A DNA stretch of 64,000 bases, taken from Shewanella colwelliana ATCC 39565 (GTDB lineage Bacteria; Pseudomonadota; Gammaproteobacteria; Enterobacterales; Shewanellaceae). The stretch is taken from contig NZ_JAEC01000021.1 of assembly GCF_000518705.1 (NCBI RefSeq), forward strand, positions 1 through 64,000, in the 5' to 3' direction. Shown here piece after piece: positions 55,915 through 64,000 of the stretch. Within the stretch, counting starts at the first letter, position 1. Each line of letters opens with the position of its first letter. Made by a program: the position numbers and the translations under genes. The notes under the pieces were generated by a model. The model was given only the letters and a program-made list of their open reading frames with translations, did not search any database and had not been told where the DNA came from.

Positions 55915-56260
55915 GATTTATTACCTGCCAAGTCCAGCTATGGGAGGGGGAACTTGTATGGGGTCATTCATCGACAGCACTATCCCTGTTGTTTGCGCTT
56001 TTTAGGTAAGGTTTAGTTAACCACTAATGAAAAAGCGTATCAAGCCGTTAGAGGGTGATATGCGTGGCGTACTGGCAACAATGGTGTTTTACAGATAATA
56101 AATAGCGATAATATCATCAACAAAAAGCGTGTATATATTTTTAGTCACTGCAGGGGGAGTCGGTTTTGCCGCTTAATTTGTATATTGATACTGTCAGTGA
56201 TTGGGTATAAAAAAAGAAGCCGATTAACGGCTTCTTTCTAGGTGAGAGAGAGGGGAGAAA
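55915..56260. other. Non-coding region before the metalloprotease terminator
   Basis: 346 bp holding the promoter region of the diguanylate cyclase and, at 56211-56239, the metalloprotease terminator. No other feature is clear. Confidence 0.4.
56213..56239 (-). terminator. Rho-independent terminator after the zinc metalloprotease
   Basis: A 10-bp stem AAAGAAGCCG/CGGCTTCTTT with a 5-nt loop; an A-run on the plus strand gives the U-tail on the minus strand. Confidence 0.85.
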
Positions 56261-59200
56261 CTAGAGTACGGGCAGGTAAGTTAATACTCGCTCATCGCGC
56301 TCAATAATCGGATCAACAACCAATTGCTGGAACGTTTCACCGTCGCGGTTCATGACATGTGCCATCAACGCTGGCGAGCTCGCTTTCAAGGCGTTTAGTG
56401 CCTTGATCTGATCAATAAGCATGTTGGCCAAGACGTTCTCAGTTGTTGCTGCGTAGTTTTTACCGCGTAGCGCGATGGTTTGCTGCGTATCAATGGCATC
56501 GCTTGAGAGGTGGATCCCGACATATTCACGCCATACTCTGGCTTTTTCCTCGCCGCGATAATCGCTATCCACTGAAGCCAGTACCACCTGTTTTAGCATC
56601 ATCTGTAGCAGGTTACTCTTGCCTTTCATGTCGTAGCTGGCTTGAGGGAAGCCAAAGTAACGTCCTAGAGATGTCGCGTAGCTTGGCAACGCTTCGATCT
56701 GTTGGTCAGCGTAGTCTACATCGTTAACATAGTACTTAGGATCGACCGCCTGACATTCATCCTTCAATACAGGGTTTGTGAGGTAGCCATTGATTTTACT
56801 GACTGTATTCCCCATGGTCATTTGACATAACATTCCTTGCAGCTGCTTTTTGACCTCAGGCGCATCAGCCAAAGCATAGTAAGTGCGACCCGTTGTGCTG
56901 CGTGGTGATTTACGCGTGAGTAGCTGACGCATCGCTAAAAGCTTATCTGGCCACATACCTAATACATCACGCTCATTGACGTATGGATGATTAGGGCTAG
57001 ACGCAGGTGCTTTAATACCGTTTAGCAGATGGCCATTGTTAACGCTGACGTCGGCGTAGACCAGATCTTGATAGGCTTCGACAATATCGGCTTTCAGTAA
57101 TAGCTCTTTAAGTTTATCGCTGTCTTGATGGTAATCGGTGATGATTTTACCCAACTCGAAACCTTCATCTAGCTTGCCCGCATTGAGACGATAAATCCGT
57201 GTGAGGATATCTTCTAACGAGTGAACTTTAGTTAAAGCACGGCTGTCATCGCTGTTCATTCTGTAGGTGACATGTAAGTAGACATCGTTGAGACCTGCTG
57301 CGGTGAGGAAGGTGTCTGATGCCTTGTCGACTGCGCGCTGTGAAGCGCAGAACCAATAGTTTTCATGGCCTGGGCAGAACTCGGCTAACTCATTTTGGTT
57401 GAATGAGAATAGCTCTTCAACGGTGGCGGTGTCTTCGACAAATTGACGGATATCGTGGAAACCACGGAGACGATTGATAGTATACGGCAAGATATTATCT
57501 TCGAATAACGTCTGACGGTTATGACGCACGTTCATGGTGTCATAGCTGTCATGGTGGCTGTCGATATAATACTGCACGATATCATCGTTGTTGGTACCCG
57601 CATCGAAGCGGTTACAGTTGCTGTTAAGCGTGACATGACCGTCGGTACAGAATGCAAAGTAACGAAGATCGTTTTCTGCGGCGATATTGTGCAAGGCGCC
57701 ATATTGGGTGTCACCCGTGATATTGCCTTCGCTAAGCTCTTGGCGACGTTTAGCGTCTTCGGCGCTTAATGACACTAAGCTGCCATCTTGAGTTTCAACC
57801 TGACGACCGTAACCAAAACGCAGTGCGGCGAGATCATACTTTTGGAAAGTGGTCGCAAACCTGTCGGCGTTATAATCCATTTGGCTAGAGAAGTCTGCTT
57901 TAACCGATAGGTTAGGGTAGCCTGCTTCGGTTAAGGCCTCGCTGAACTTAGTGATCTCTTGTTCGTTAAAGAAGTTTGCCTGATCGCGGCTACCCGCAAA
58001 GTTGTGTCTTAGCCCTAATGTATGACCTAGCTCATGGGTAAGGGTGCCAGCAAAGGCTTGTGCGGCAAGTTTGGTCACTAGGTTAGTTTGGAAGCCTGTT
58101 GGCATGCTTTCGATATCTTTAAGCTTACCGCCCACCACGCCGTCGACCCAGAAATTGCTGTCTTTCCAATCAATCTCGTAGCCTTTAATACCACGAGGTA
58201 ACTCGCGTAATGCCCCGCCCGTTAAACCAAAGGCTTTATCGACACTCATTAGGTTATGCTCAGCCCAAAACGCTTCGGTTTTGCTCTGCTGCGCGACTAA
58301 CTCCTCAAAAGGGGCATTATCGACATCGGTAGTCGACAGATCTGGGATGACGGTTTGTGCCAAGGCTTGGTTTCTTGGCTGATTAACCATGGCATCGTCA
58401 CTGTCACCATTTTGTGCAGCAATCAACTTGTTGGCCGCCACTGCATTGGCACGATTAACCGCTTCCTCAGAGGGCGTGTAATCAACGCCAGTGAGGGCTT
58501 TGACTGAATGAGCATCTAACATGCCACGGTTGTAGTCGAGCTGCACGCGGCGATAGTAACGTGTTGAGCCTTGCTCAAGGTTTGCACTGTATTGGTCTAC
58601 ACGGCCACTGACTATCTCACCGGTGAACGGGTTGGCCGCAGAGGGGCCATAGCCGGCAAGGCCATTGTCGAGCGGTTCGTCGAACAGGGTGATGTTGCTG
58701 TAACGCAGATCACCATGACGGTGCGTGCCAGCTTGTGCCAGCTTAAGCTCAGGTAAGCCAGTTTTGAACACTTTATTTTGAACATTGATCGCGGTGATAC
58801 TTTGTGTGGCCGCGGTTAAGAATGGCTTATTCTTGGGCTCATAGAAGTTGTTGCTTAGGTAATAGGTGATTGACTCCTTCTTAGGGTTAAAATGGTTGAG
58901 GTACTGACGTACGTATCCATCTTTGCCCGCAGCATGGTTGCCATCTCGGTATTGATGTTGGGTTCTGAAAAAGCCAAAAGTGCCATTTTCATCTTCGCTA
59001 TAGGGGACGGCTTCAAAGTCACTGCTTGCCAACTTGTCGAGTGCCACAACAGAGATATATTCGGTGGTGGTGAAAGAGAGGTTGTCAAAGTTACCTTTGA
59101 AAAACTTACCGAAACAGGCGGGGTTAGCTTGATAGGTGTGTTCAATCTCAAAGTTAAGCACGCCATTGGCTAAGTCCATTTGGTAGCCTTTCCAGTCACC

Positions 59201-59830
59201 ATCTTGTACCAAGTGTGCAGACTCGGTTTCTGTGGTGCACTGTTTAAAGGTCACGAGATCGGTATAGTTTTCTTCGGCTATCTGTGCCGCTTCAAACTTA
59301 GGAATAAAGAACTTCTTTTTATCCCAAGTAATGTTGCGATCGTTTACTTCCTCTTCTTTGTTGGTACAGTCGCCCCAATTGTCCTCCTGGCATTGGAAGT
59401 CAATGTAGTTACCAGGAATGGTGAGCACGGGGGCCTTGTTGTACTCGTTGTCGTAACGAGAGTCATGGCCTAGACCAATGTTATCACGGTCTATCTGTCT
59501 TAGCTGAATGCCATTTTCTGTCATTCTAAGTGTAACCAGCTTCTCCTCGCCTTGAGAAAAACCATGAATAGGCGCTGAGTAGCGCGGCGCTTCACCTAGG
59601 CTACGAGTGTACAGAAACAGGCGTTCGGGTTGCTGGGTTGCTAGCTCTGACAGGGTGGAGGCTGAGGTGAGCTTATCTGTGCCCGCGTCAACATTGGTGG
59701 TGGCATCTTTAAAGTCTTGTACGGCGATCATTCGCTCATCTTTTTTGACTTCTTGATACGGCTCGTCTGTGCCACAGGCACTTAATCCTATCGCGCTTAA
59801 AATGGCGATAGCGACACTGCTCTTATACAT
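56261..59830 (-). CDS. Large lipoprotein zinc-dependent metalloprotease
   Basis: A 1189-aa protein. The leader ends GLSAC with a lipobox cysteine near 19, so it is anchored to a membrane, probably the outer one. The zinc site HELGHTLGLRHNFAGS starts near residue 599 and follows the metzincin-like HExxHxxGxxH pattern. The rest resembles the DUF4953/DUF5117-type zinc-dependent metalloproteases of marine bacteria. Substrate and role are unknown. It lies 23 bp after an outer-membrane protein gene on the same strand, so they probably form an operon. Confidence 0.85.
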   Translation of the reverse strand: MYKSSVAIAILSAIGLSACGTDEPYQEVKKDERMIAVQDFKDATTNVDAGTDKLTSASTLSELATQQPERLFLYTRSLGEAPRYSAPIHGFSQGEEKLVTLRMTENGIQLRQIDRDNIGLGHDSRYDNEYNKAPVLTIPGNYIDFQCQEDNWGDCTNKEEEVNDRNITWDKKKFFIPKFEAAQIAEENYTDLVTFKQCTTETESAHLVQDGDWKGYQMDLANGVLNFEIEHTYQANPACFGKFFKGNFDNLSFTTTEYISVVALDKLASSDFEAVPYSEDENGTFGFFRTQHQYRDGNHAAGKDGYVRQYLNHFNPKKESITYYLSNNFYEPKNKPFLTAATQSITAINVQNKVFKTGLPELKLAQAGTHRHGDLRYSNITLFDEPLDNGLAGYGPSAANPFTGEIVSGRVDQYSANLEQGSTRYYRRVQLDYNRGMLDAHSVKALTGVDYTPSEEAVNRANAVAANKLIAAQNGDSDDAMVNQPRNQALAQTVIPDLSTTDVDNAPFEELVAQQSKTEAFWAEHNLMSVDKAFGLTGGALRELPRGIKGYEIDWKDSNFWVDGVVGGKLKDIESMPTGFQTNLVTKLAAQAFAGTLTHELGHTLGLRHNFAGSRDQANFFNEQEITKFSEALTEAGYPNLSVKADFSSQMDYNADRFATTFQKYDLAALRFGYGRQVETQDGSLVSLSAEDAKRRQELSEGNITGDTQYGALHNIAAENDLRYFAFCTDGHVTLNSNCNRFDAGTNNDDIVQYYIDSHHDSYDTMNVRHNRQTLFEDNILPYTINRLRGFHDIRQFVEDTATVEELFSFNQNELAEFCPGHENYWFCASQRAVDKASDTFLTAAGLNDVYLHVTYRMNSDDSRALTKVHSLEDILTRIYRLNAGKLDEGFELGKIITDYHQDSDKLKELLLKADIVEAYQDLVYADVSVNNGHLLNGIKAPASSPNHPYVNERDVLGMWPDKLLAMRQLLTRKSPRSTTGRTYYALADAPEVKKQLQGMLCQMTMGNTVSKINGYLTNPVLKDECQAVDPKYYVNDVDYADQQIEALPSYATSLGRYFGFPQASYDMKGKSNLLQMMLKQVVLASVDSDYRGEEKARVWREYVGIHLSSDAIDTQQTIALRGKNYAATTENVLANMLIDQIKALNALKASSPALMAHVMNRDGETFQQLVVDPIIERDERVLTYLPVL

Positions 59831-59853
59831 AAAAACCTCCTCTTTGCTTAAAT

Positions 59854-60726
59854 TTATAAGTATTTTGTGATTGATAGATAAAACACCGAACTGCGCTCGT
59901 CATAGACTTCAAAACCATGAGAGGCACCGCGATCAGGGTCATAGAGATAGCCGCTGTTATTGTGTCCAATTGCTGCAACCCAACTCGAAGCAAACGCCCA
60001 GCCTATCTCTTCGCTAAGGGTAAAGCGGTTGTCGTAGCGCTTGGTGTTAAAGGCTTTAGCCATGGCATAAGAGCCATTGATATCGAGATACCAGTTATCG
60101 ATAAACTGCCAGGTCATATCAGCGAGAAGATCGATACGATATTCTACGAAATGCTCGCCATGACGGCCTGATTCATATTGGTAGGCGTTGTACTTTACCC
60201 GTGGCGAAACATAGAAGTTCCAATCCTCACTAGGACGATAAAACAGGTAGCCGGCCAATCTCGGCGCGGCCCTAAGTTTGTTCTCTTGACTGGTGTGGCT
60301 GGTGGGGAGGTATACCCCAGCACTGCCGATGTAGCTCCAGTCGCTCCCCAGTTGGCCGGTTGGCGTGCGGTATTCTAAAAAAGTATCGTAGAAGTAAGAT
60401 TCATTATGATGTGTTTCTACCTCCCCTCCAGATGACAGGCGAAGGCTCCCCCAAGTATCACGATAGGCAATACGGCCATTGCCGCTCAGAGCTTGATAGG
60501 AGCTAGGGGCCGACTGTTCAAAGGTATTACTGGCCGCAGATGCACTGATATAACCAGACCAATGTGAGGTATTGTTGTCGATTGCTGCAGCAACATTTTC
60601 ATTATCGGCCGCAGCTGAGTTTGATAACAACGCCGCAAATAATAAGCCTGTAGATATCACTTTTCGGCGTGTACTATTATCAACGCAGCCGTAGACACTC
60701 AGACAGCTTGAGTTTTTATAAGTCAT
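59854..60726 (-). CDS. Predicted outer-membrane beta-barrel protein
   Basis: A 290-aa protein with a signal-like segment at about 22-41 (RKVISTGLLFAALLSNSAAA) and then alternating strands rich in Tyr, Trp, Ser and Asn, typical of a beta-barrel. The C-terminus is ...SVFYLSITKYL, ending in leucine rather than phenylalanine. I do not recognise a specific family. The N-terminal extension before the hydrophobic stretch is long, so a later start is possible. It is co-directional with the metalloprotease and may help display or secrete it. Confidence 0.65.
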   Translation of the reverse strand: MTYKNSSCLSVYGCVDNSTRRKVISTGLLFAALLSNSAAADNENVAAAIDNNTSHWSGYISASAASNTFEQSAPSSYQALSGNGRIAYRDTWGSLRLSSGGEVETHHNESYFYDTFLEYRTPTGQLGSDWSYIGSAGVYLPTSHTSQENKLRAAPRLAGYLFYRPSEDWNFYVSPRVKYNAYQYESGRHGEHFVEYRIDLLADMTWQFIDNWYLDINGSYAMAKAFNTKRYDNRFTLSEEIGWAFASSWVAAIGHNNSGYLYDPDRGASHGFEVYDERSSVFYLSITKYL

Positions 60727-60855
60727 GTAAATAACCTAATTTAGATAAGTTTTTAGAAACTGACCAATAGACCTGAGTAATGGTATATTCGGTTGGCTTA
60801 GTCGTGTTTGAAAGTTATTAACGGCAAACGCGGTTAATAATCTGGGGTAGATAAA

Positions 60856-61275
60856 TTAAGACGGAGTGCCTTTGATAGGTTTAATCCAACTTATTAGAAG
60901 TGATGTGAACTCTAGTATGTTTTTCGGGGTTTTATACTTTTGCGATTTATATGAAGGTAAGCCCGCACAAAGGAATAATAGAAAAAATAGAGTTGAAGTT
61001 AACGTTAATGAACTGAAGTTGATATCTTCCACTTCAGCGGGAATAACATTTAGGTGTTGTTTACCGTATTGTTCAATGTAATCCAAGTACAATGAATGTG
61101 TTACAGCTTCTTTTTTTTTCGCGGCAGTGGTTTGTTGTGAAGGCGTTGAACCATGGGAAAATTGATGGCCTATTTCAGAGCTGTTTACTAAAAAGCAGGC
61201 ACTCATATGTGTCAGTAGTATGATACCAACAAATAAAATGAAGCTTGATAGCGTGGCAGAACTTTTTTTTAACAT
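60856..61275 (-). CDS. Hypothetical membrane protein
   Basis: About 139 aa with two hydrophobic segments: one near 8-30 (SSFILFVGIILLTHMSACFLV) and one near 92-110 (TLTSTLFFLLFLCAGLP), separated by a His/Ser/Gln-rich loop. No family is recognised. The ATG at 61275 was chosen so that the first helix lies at the N-terminus; the longer frame to 61365 adds an unlikely basic segment. Base composition is AT-richer than in neighbouring genes. Confidence 0.55.
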   Translation of the reverse strand: MLKKSSATLSSFILFVGIILLTHMSACFLVNSSEIGHQFSHGSTPSQQTTAAKKKEAVTHSLYLDYIEQYGKQHLNVIPAEVEDINFSSLTLTSTLFFLLFLCAGLPSYKSQKYKTPKNILEFTSLLISWIKPIKGTPS

Positions 61276-61772
61276 ACACTCATCTAAATGAATTTCACGT
61301 TTAATATGTATGATACAAATCGATACATTTGTTTTTAAGGCGAAAGTCCACTGTATGAAATACACAATTTTTATTCAACGCTAAAATAACATTCGCATCA
61401 ATAGTGAGCGCTTTATCACATCTAAATTATTAATTTAGCCATGAATGTAAAATAAATTAACTTCGCGTTATCCTTGTGGTTACCTTGATGGTCATCGTTA
61501 TTTACATTAATTACTTGTATTAGAAAAAGTTTATTATTGTGCTGGCTAATTATTTCGTGTTCCTGCTACTTTTTATTTTACCCAGATAACAAGGGAGGCA
61601 CAGCTATCACTTCTTCGCTACGGTTAATCACAGAGTTTGATGGTTGAAGACACGATGTCGAAGACTCTTTCACCATGATCGATTAAAGTGATATCAACAT
61701 CTATCTTTAGGACTAGGCTATGTGGAAAGTTAATCTGTTCCAGAATAGGCCACATAAAAGAGGTTATCTACG
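61276..61772. other. Non-coding region before bax
   Basis: 497 bp, AT-rich, between divergent genes. No ORF, hairpin array or operator is evident beyond expected promoter sequence for both genes. Confidence 0.4.
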
Positions 61773-62810
61773 ATGATTCGTTTGTTAATGCTTGCTGCTG
61801 TCATCATAAGTATCGTTACTCTGGCGAGTACTTATCGAGTTGGTGACACCGAGGGTGAGAGGCAAAATGTTGCACCAACTGATGACAAGATGCCTCTTTT
61901 CGCAATCAGTGCCAATGAGCTCGCCACTCAGCCTGATTCCAATCAAACGCAGGCCAGTTTTAAAGCGGTATCATTGCAGCGTCCAACTAAGCCTGCAAAA
62001 GATGTGGTGATTAATTCACTCGATGATCTCAGCGCGCTGTTTGATCAACTTAACTACAACACAGAAAGTTGGCAAGCGGGTAATCGAGAAGTGCCTAGGT
62101 TAACCTTTGAGTCGGTGGGCGAGCGCTGGCAGCAGACCTCTAGCCAGTTACCTGTACAGTTAAAAAAAATGGTGTTTTTTCGCCTGATGGCACCTTTAAT
62201 TTTGGTGGCTAATGAAAATATTTTACTCGAACGTCAGATAATAGAAACGGCACCCATTGATGATACCCAACTACGTGCTTTGGCGGTTAAATATCGAGTG
62301 CTTAGCGCAAATGACAATGACAAACCACTGAGTGAGGCACAGCGGCAAACCTTACTTGAAGAGGTGGATATTATGCCACCATCACTGGTGCTTGCGCAGG
62401 CAGCGGAAGAGAGTGGTTGGGCTACATCGCGCTTTACGGTTGAAGGTAATGCCTTTTTTGGCCAATGGGACTTTAGCGGTAATGGCATGATCCCGAAACA
62501 GCAGCGTAAGGAGCTGGGCAATTACGGTTTAGCACGTTTTGATACGCCGCTAGCTTCGGTCGAAGGCTATTTACGTAATCTCAATACCAATAATGCTTAC
62601 CAAAAGCTGCGTACGTTGCGCGCGCAACTCAGAGCTGAAAATAAACCGATCACTGGTTTAGAGCTGGCGGGAACCTTGGGCAAATATTCAGAGCGCGGTC
62701 AAGCGTATATCGATGGGATCCGTGGCATTATCACCTTCAATAAGTTGCAGCAGGTTGATGAGGCTTACCTCAGCGATAACGCGCCGCTGCATTTAATCTC
62801 TGGTAAATAA
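61773..62810 (+). CDS. bax: Bax-type glucosaminidase-domain protein
   Basis: A 345-aa protein with an N-terminal hydrophobic leader (MIRLLMLAAVIISIVTLAS) and a C-terminal glucosaminidase domain (about 195-335). The catalytic-site region is LAQAAEESGWATSRFTVEGN near 208, with FFGQWDF and YLRNLNTNNAY as further family marks. Enzymes with this domain cut peptidoglycan between N-acetylglucosamine and N-acetylmuramic acid. It is probably periplasmic or membrane-tethered. A hairpin CCACAGT/ACTGTGG lies downstream at about 62818-62851, shared with the convergent NrfD gene. Confidence 0.88.
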   Translation: MIRLLMLAAVIISIVTLASTYRVGDTEGERQNVAPTDDKMPLFAISANELATQPDSNQTQASFKAVSLQRPTKPAKDVVINSLDDLSALFDQLNYNTESWQAGNREVPRLTFESVGERWQQTSSQLPVQLKKMVFFRLMAPLILVANENILLERQIIETAPIDDTQLRALAVKYRVLSANDNDKPLSEAQRQTLLEEVDIMPPSLVLAQAAEESGWATSRFTVEGNAFFGQWDFSGNGMIPKQQRKELGNYGLARFDTPLASVEGYLRNLNTNNAYQKLRTLRAQLRAENKPITGLELAGTLGKYSERGQAYIDGIRGIITFNKLQQVDEAYLSDNAPLHLISGK

Positions 62811-62864
62811 TGCCTCCGCCACAGTAATCTCTTGGATGAGGTCACTGTGGTTGAATGGTAAGTA

Positions 62865-63818
62865 TCACACGCCAGTCATCTGCCCGGTATAAAGGATAAA
62901 GTTACGTAATAGGAATACGCCAATAAGGCTAAAGCTGGCAGTTACCGCTACGTAGGTAAACTTGCGATCGGCGGAGACTTTCATCCACAAATTAAAGGCT
63001 AATGGCAAGGTTAAGCCGATACCGATAACGCCGCCCCAAAATATCCAGCCCCAAAACCCATAGCCCAGCGCATTGAGTGCGGCGACTTGGCTTTGGCCAC
63101 CTGATAAAATTAGCCCTGCAAAGAAGGTGAAAAGTAGGCCTATCTCCACCAAGATCATAGGGATCTCAATACCGTGGATAAAGCGCACTTCAATCCCATT
63201 AGGGTTACCTCGAAGTAGCACGCCACCCAGCAAGGTTGCTGCCGCACCGGAGGAGAGTCCGGAGATTAAAAATAACAGCGGCAGTACTGGGTTGTTAAGC
63301 AGTGGGAAACCGATCAGTGCTGATAACAGAAAACCTGTGTATGCGCCTAATGAGATAGAGAGGATCACTAAGATACCTGTGATGGCCGCCTCCTGTCTGA
63401 CTAGCATCTGGATAAAGCGTGTGCTTAAACGACCTATTGCGCCAAAACGACCGTCTAGCAGACGCGTTAAGCCTTGATGGAAGATGCAGCCAATCCAAGC
63501 AAACAGTGCCACTTGATAGGCCATTAGCACCAATACGCCCATCGACATCACTGAAGTGGTGTTGTAAAACACCAGTATCTTCCAGAAGTCCAATGGCTTG
63601 GTCAGATCGATAACCAAGATCCCTAGGCCGCCAAATACTGCTAGTGGCGCGATGATTGCCGCCGCCTGCACAAAGGGGGAGTGATAGGCTTCACTGGCTA
63701 ACTTAAAATGTTTAAGCATGATGGCAAAAAATACCGCACCGGCAGATAACCCTGCCAAGAACAGATAGATAGCGATCGGCCAATGCCATACCAGGCCTTC
63801 AAAATGAAAAGCACTCAT
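62865..63818 (-). CDS. NrfD/PsrC-family quinone-linked membrane subunit
   Basis: A 317-aa inner-membrane protein with eight or nine helices, of the NrfD/PsrC family that exchanges electrons with the quinone pool. The N-terminal HWPIAIYLFLAGLSAGAVFF and KPLDFWKILVFYNTTSVMS are typical. It overlaps the ferredoxin-type subunit by 4 bp. With only two genes visible, the complex could be polysulfide/thiosulfate reductase, sulfite reductase or nitrite reductase. The catalytic gene lies beyond the window. Confidence 0.88.
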   Translation of the reverse strand: MSAFHFEGLVWHWPIAIYLFLAGLSAGAVFFAIMLKHFKLASEAYHSPFVQAAAIIAPLAVFGGLGILVIDLTKPLDFWKILVFYNTTSVMSMGVLVLMAYQVALFAWIGCIFHQGLTRLLDGRFGAIGRLSTRFIQMLVRQEAAITGILVILSISLGAYTGFLLSALIGFPLLNNPVLPLLFLISGLSSGAAATLLGGVLLRGNPNGIEVRFIHGIEIPMILVEIGLLFTFFAGLILSGGQSQVAALNALGYGFWGWIFWGGVIGIGLTLPLAFNLWMKVSADRKFTYVAVTASFSLIGVFLLRNFILYTGQMTGV

Positions 63819-64000
63819 AGCATTACCTCCCCATCGATGGTTTGAATATGGAACAACTTTGGCCGGGTACCAAGATCCACTTTGGCGCGATACGTTGGCT
63901 TGGTTTTAAGTAACTTAACTAACGCTGAGTCAGGATCTTTTAAATTGCCAAAGGTCAGCGCTTGAGTTGGACACGCCAGGACGCAAGCAGGTTGCAAGCC
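63815..64000 (-). CDS. NrfC/PsrB-type 4Fe-4S subunit, partial (3' end)
   Basis: Only the last 61 codons lie in the window, starting GLQPACVLACPTQALTFGNL, which carries the final cysteine pair CxxxCP of a four-cluster ferredoxin subunit. This would pass electrons between the NrfD-type membrane protein and a catalytic subunit encoded beyond the window edge. The gene is 5'-truncated by the window, not damaged. Confidence 0.85.
   Translation of the reverse strand, partial: GLQPACVLACPTQALTFGNLKDPDSALVKLLKTKPTYRAKVDLGTRPKLFHIQTIDGEVML

Overview
The window reads as chromosome from a marine gammaproteobacterium, most likely Shewanella. This is inferred from gene content: a napDAGHB-type periplasmic nitrate reductase, ExeM- and EndA-like secreted nucleases with GlyGly-CTERM tails, an S46 dipeptidyl-peptidase, a DUF3087 gene, an NrfD-type membrane subunit and AttEFGH-like genes. 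No rRNA, tRNA, CRISPR array or prophage was recognised.

Layout. 1-2750: a repeat-rich segment around a REP-associated tyrosine transposase (RAYT), flanked by inverted copies of a hairpin-bearing repeat. 2800-8000: napDAGHB on the minus strand, ending in a heptanucleotide tandem array and a terminator, with NarP- and FNR-like sites upstream. 8.1-12.5 kb: an AttEFGH-like ABC operon. 12.6-18.2 kb: ygfZ, a periplasmic solute-binding protein, serA, a DUF2238 membrane protein and a LuxR-type regulator. 18.9-30.5 kb, all on the plus strand: a nucleic-acid utilisation block with an outer-membrane porin, ExeM-like nuclease, LTD/endonuclease I nuclease (frameshifted), UshA-like lipoprotein nucleotidase, NupC and DeoD. 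The order suggests external DNA is cut, dephosphorylated, imported as nucleosides and phosphorolysed. 30.7-38.2 kb: thioesterase, small membrane protein, catalase with a 16-codon leader ORF, a Mn2+ exporter behind a yybP-ykoY riboswitch, an aromatic amino-acid permease and an S46 peptidase. 38.4-41.75 kb: a second repeat-rich region with a group II intron 3' remnant, two unknown genes and a tandem cluster of the hairpin repeat. 41.8-53.8 kb: pseudouridine synthase, DUF998 protein, NhaC-type antiporter behind a structured leader, DUF3087 gene, LysR/gabD/gabT, a second-type Lgt, a cation/proton antiporter, a WD40-like lipoprotein and a SIMPL protein. 54-64 kb: a small HTH protein with hairpin-rich flanks, a diguanylate cyclase, a large lipoprotein zinc metalloprotease with an outer-membrane partner, Bax, and the end of an NrfC/NrfD-type module.

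Three otherwise intact genes are broken by small lesions: an 8-bp duplication in the EndA-like nuclease and one in-frame TAG each in the DUF3087 gene and the antiporter. The most unusual non-coding signal is the dispersed repeat family. Its hairpins keep a GGA-containing loop while their arm sequences change in a compensated way, and copies surround the RAYT gene.
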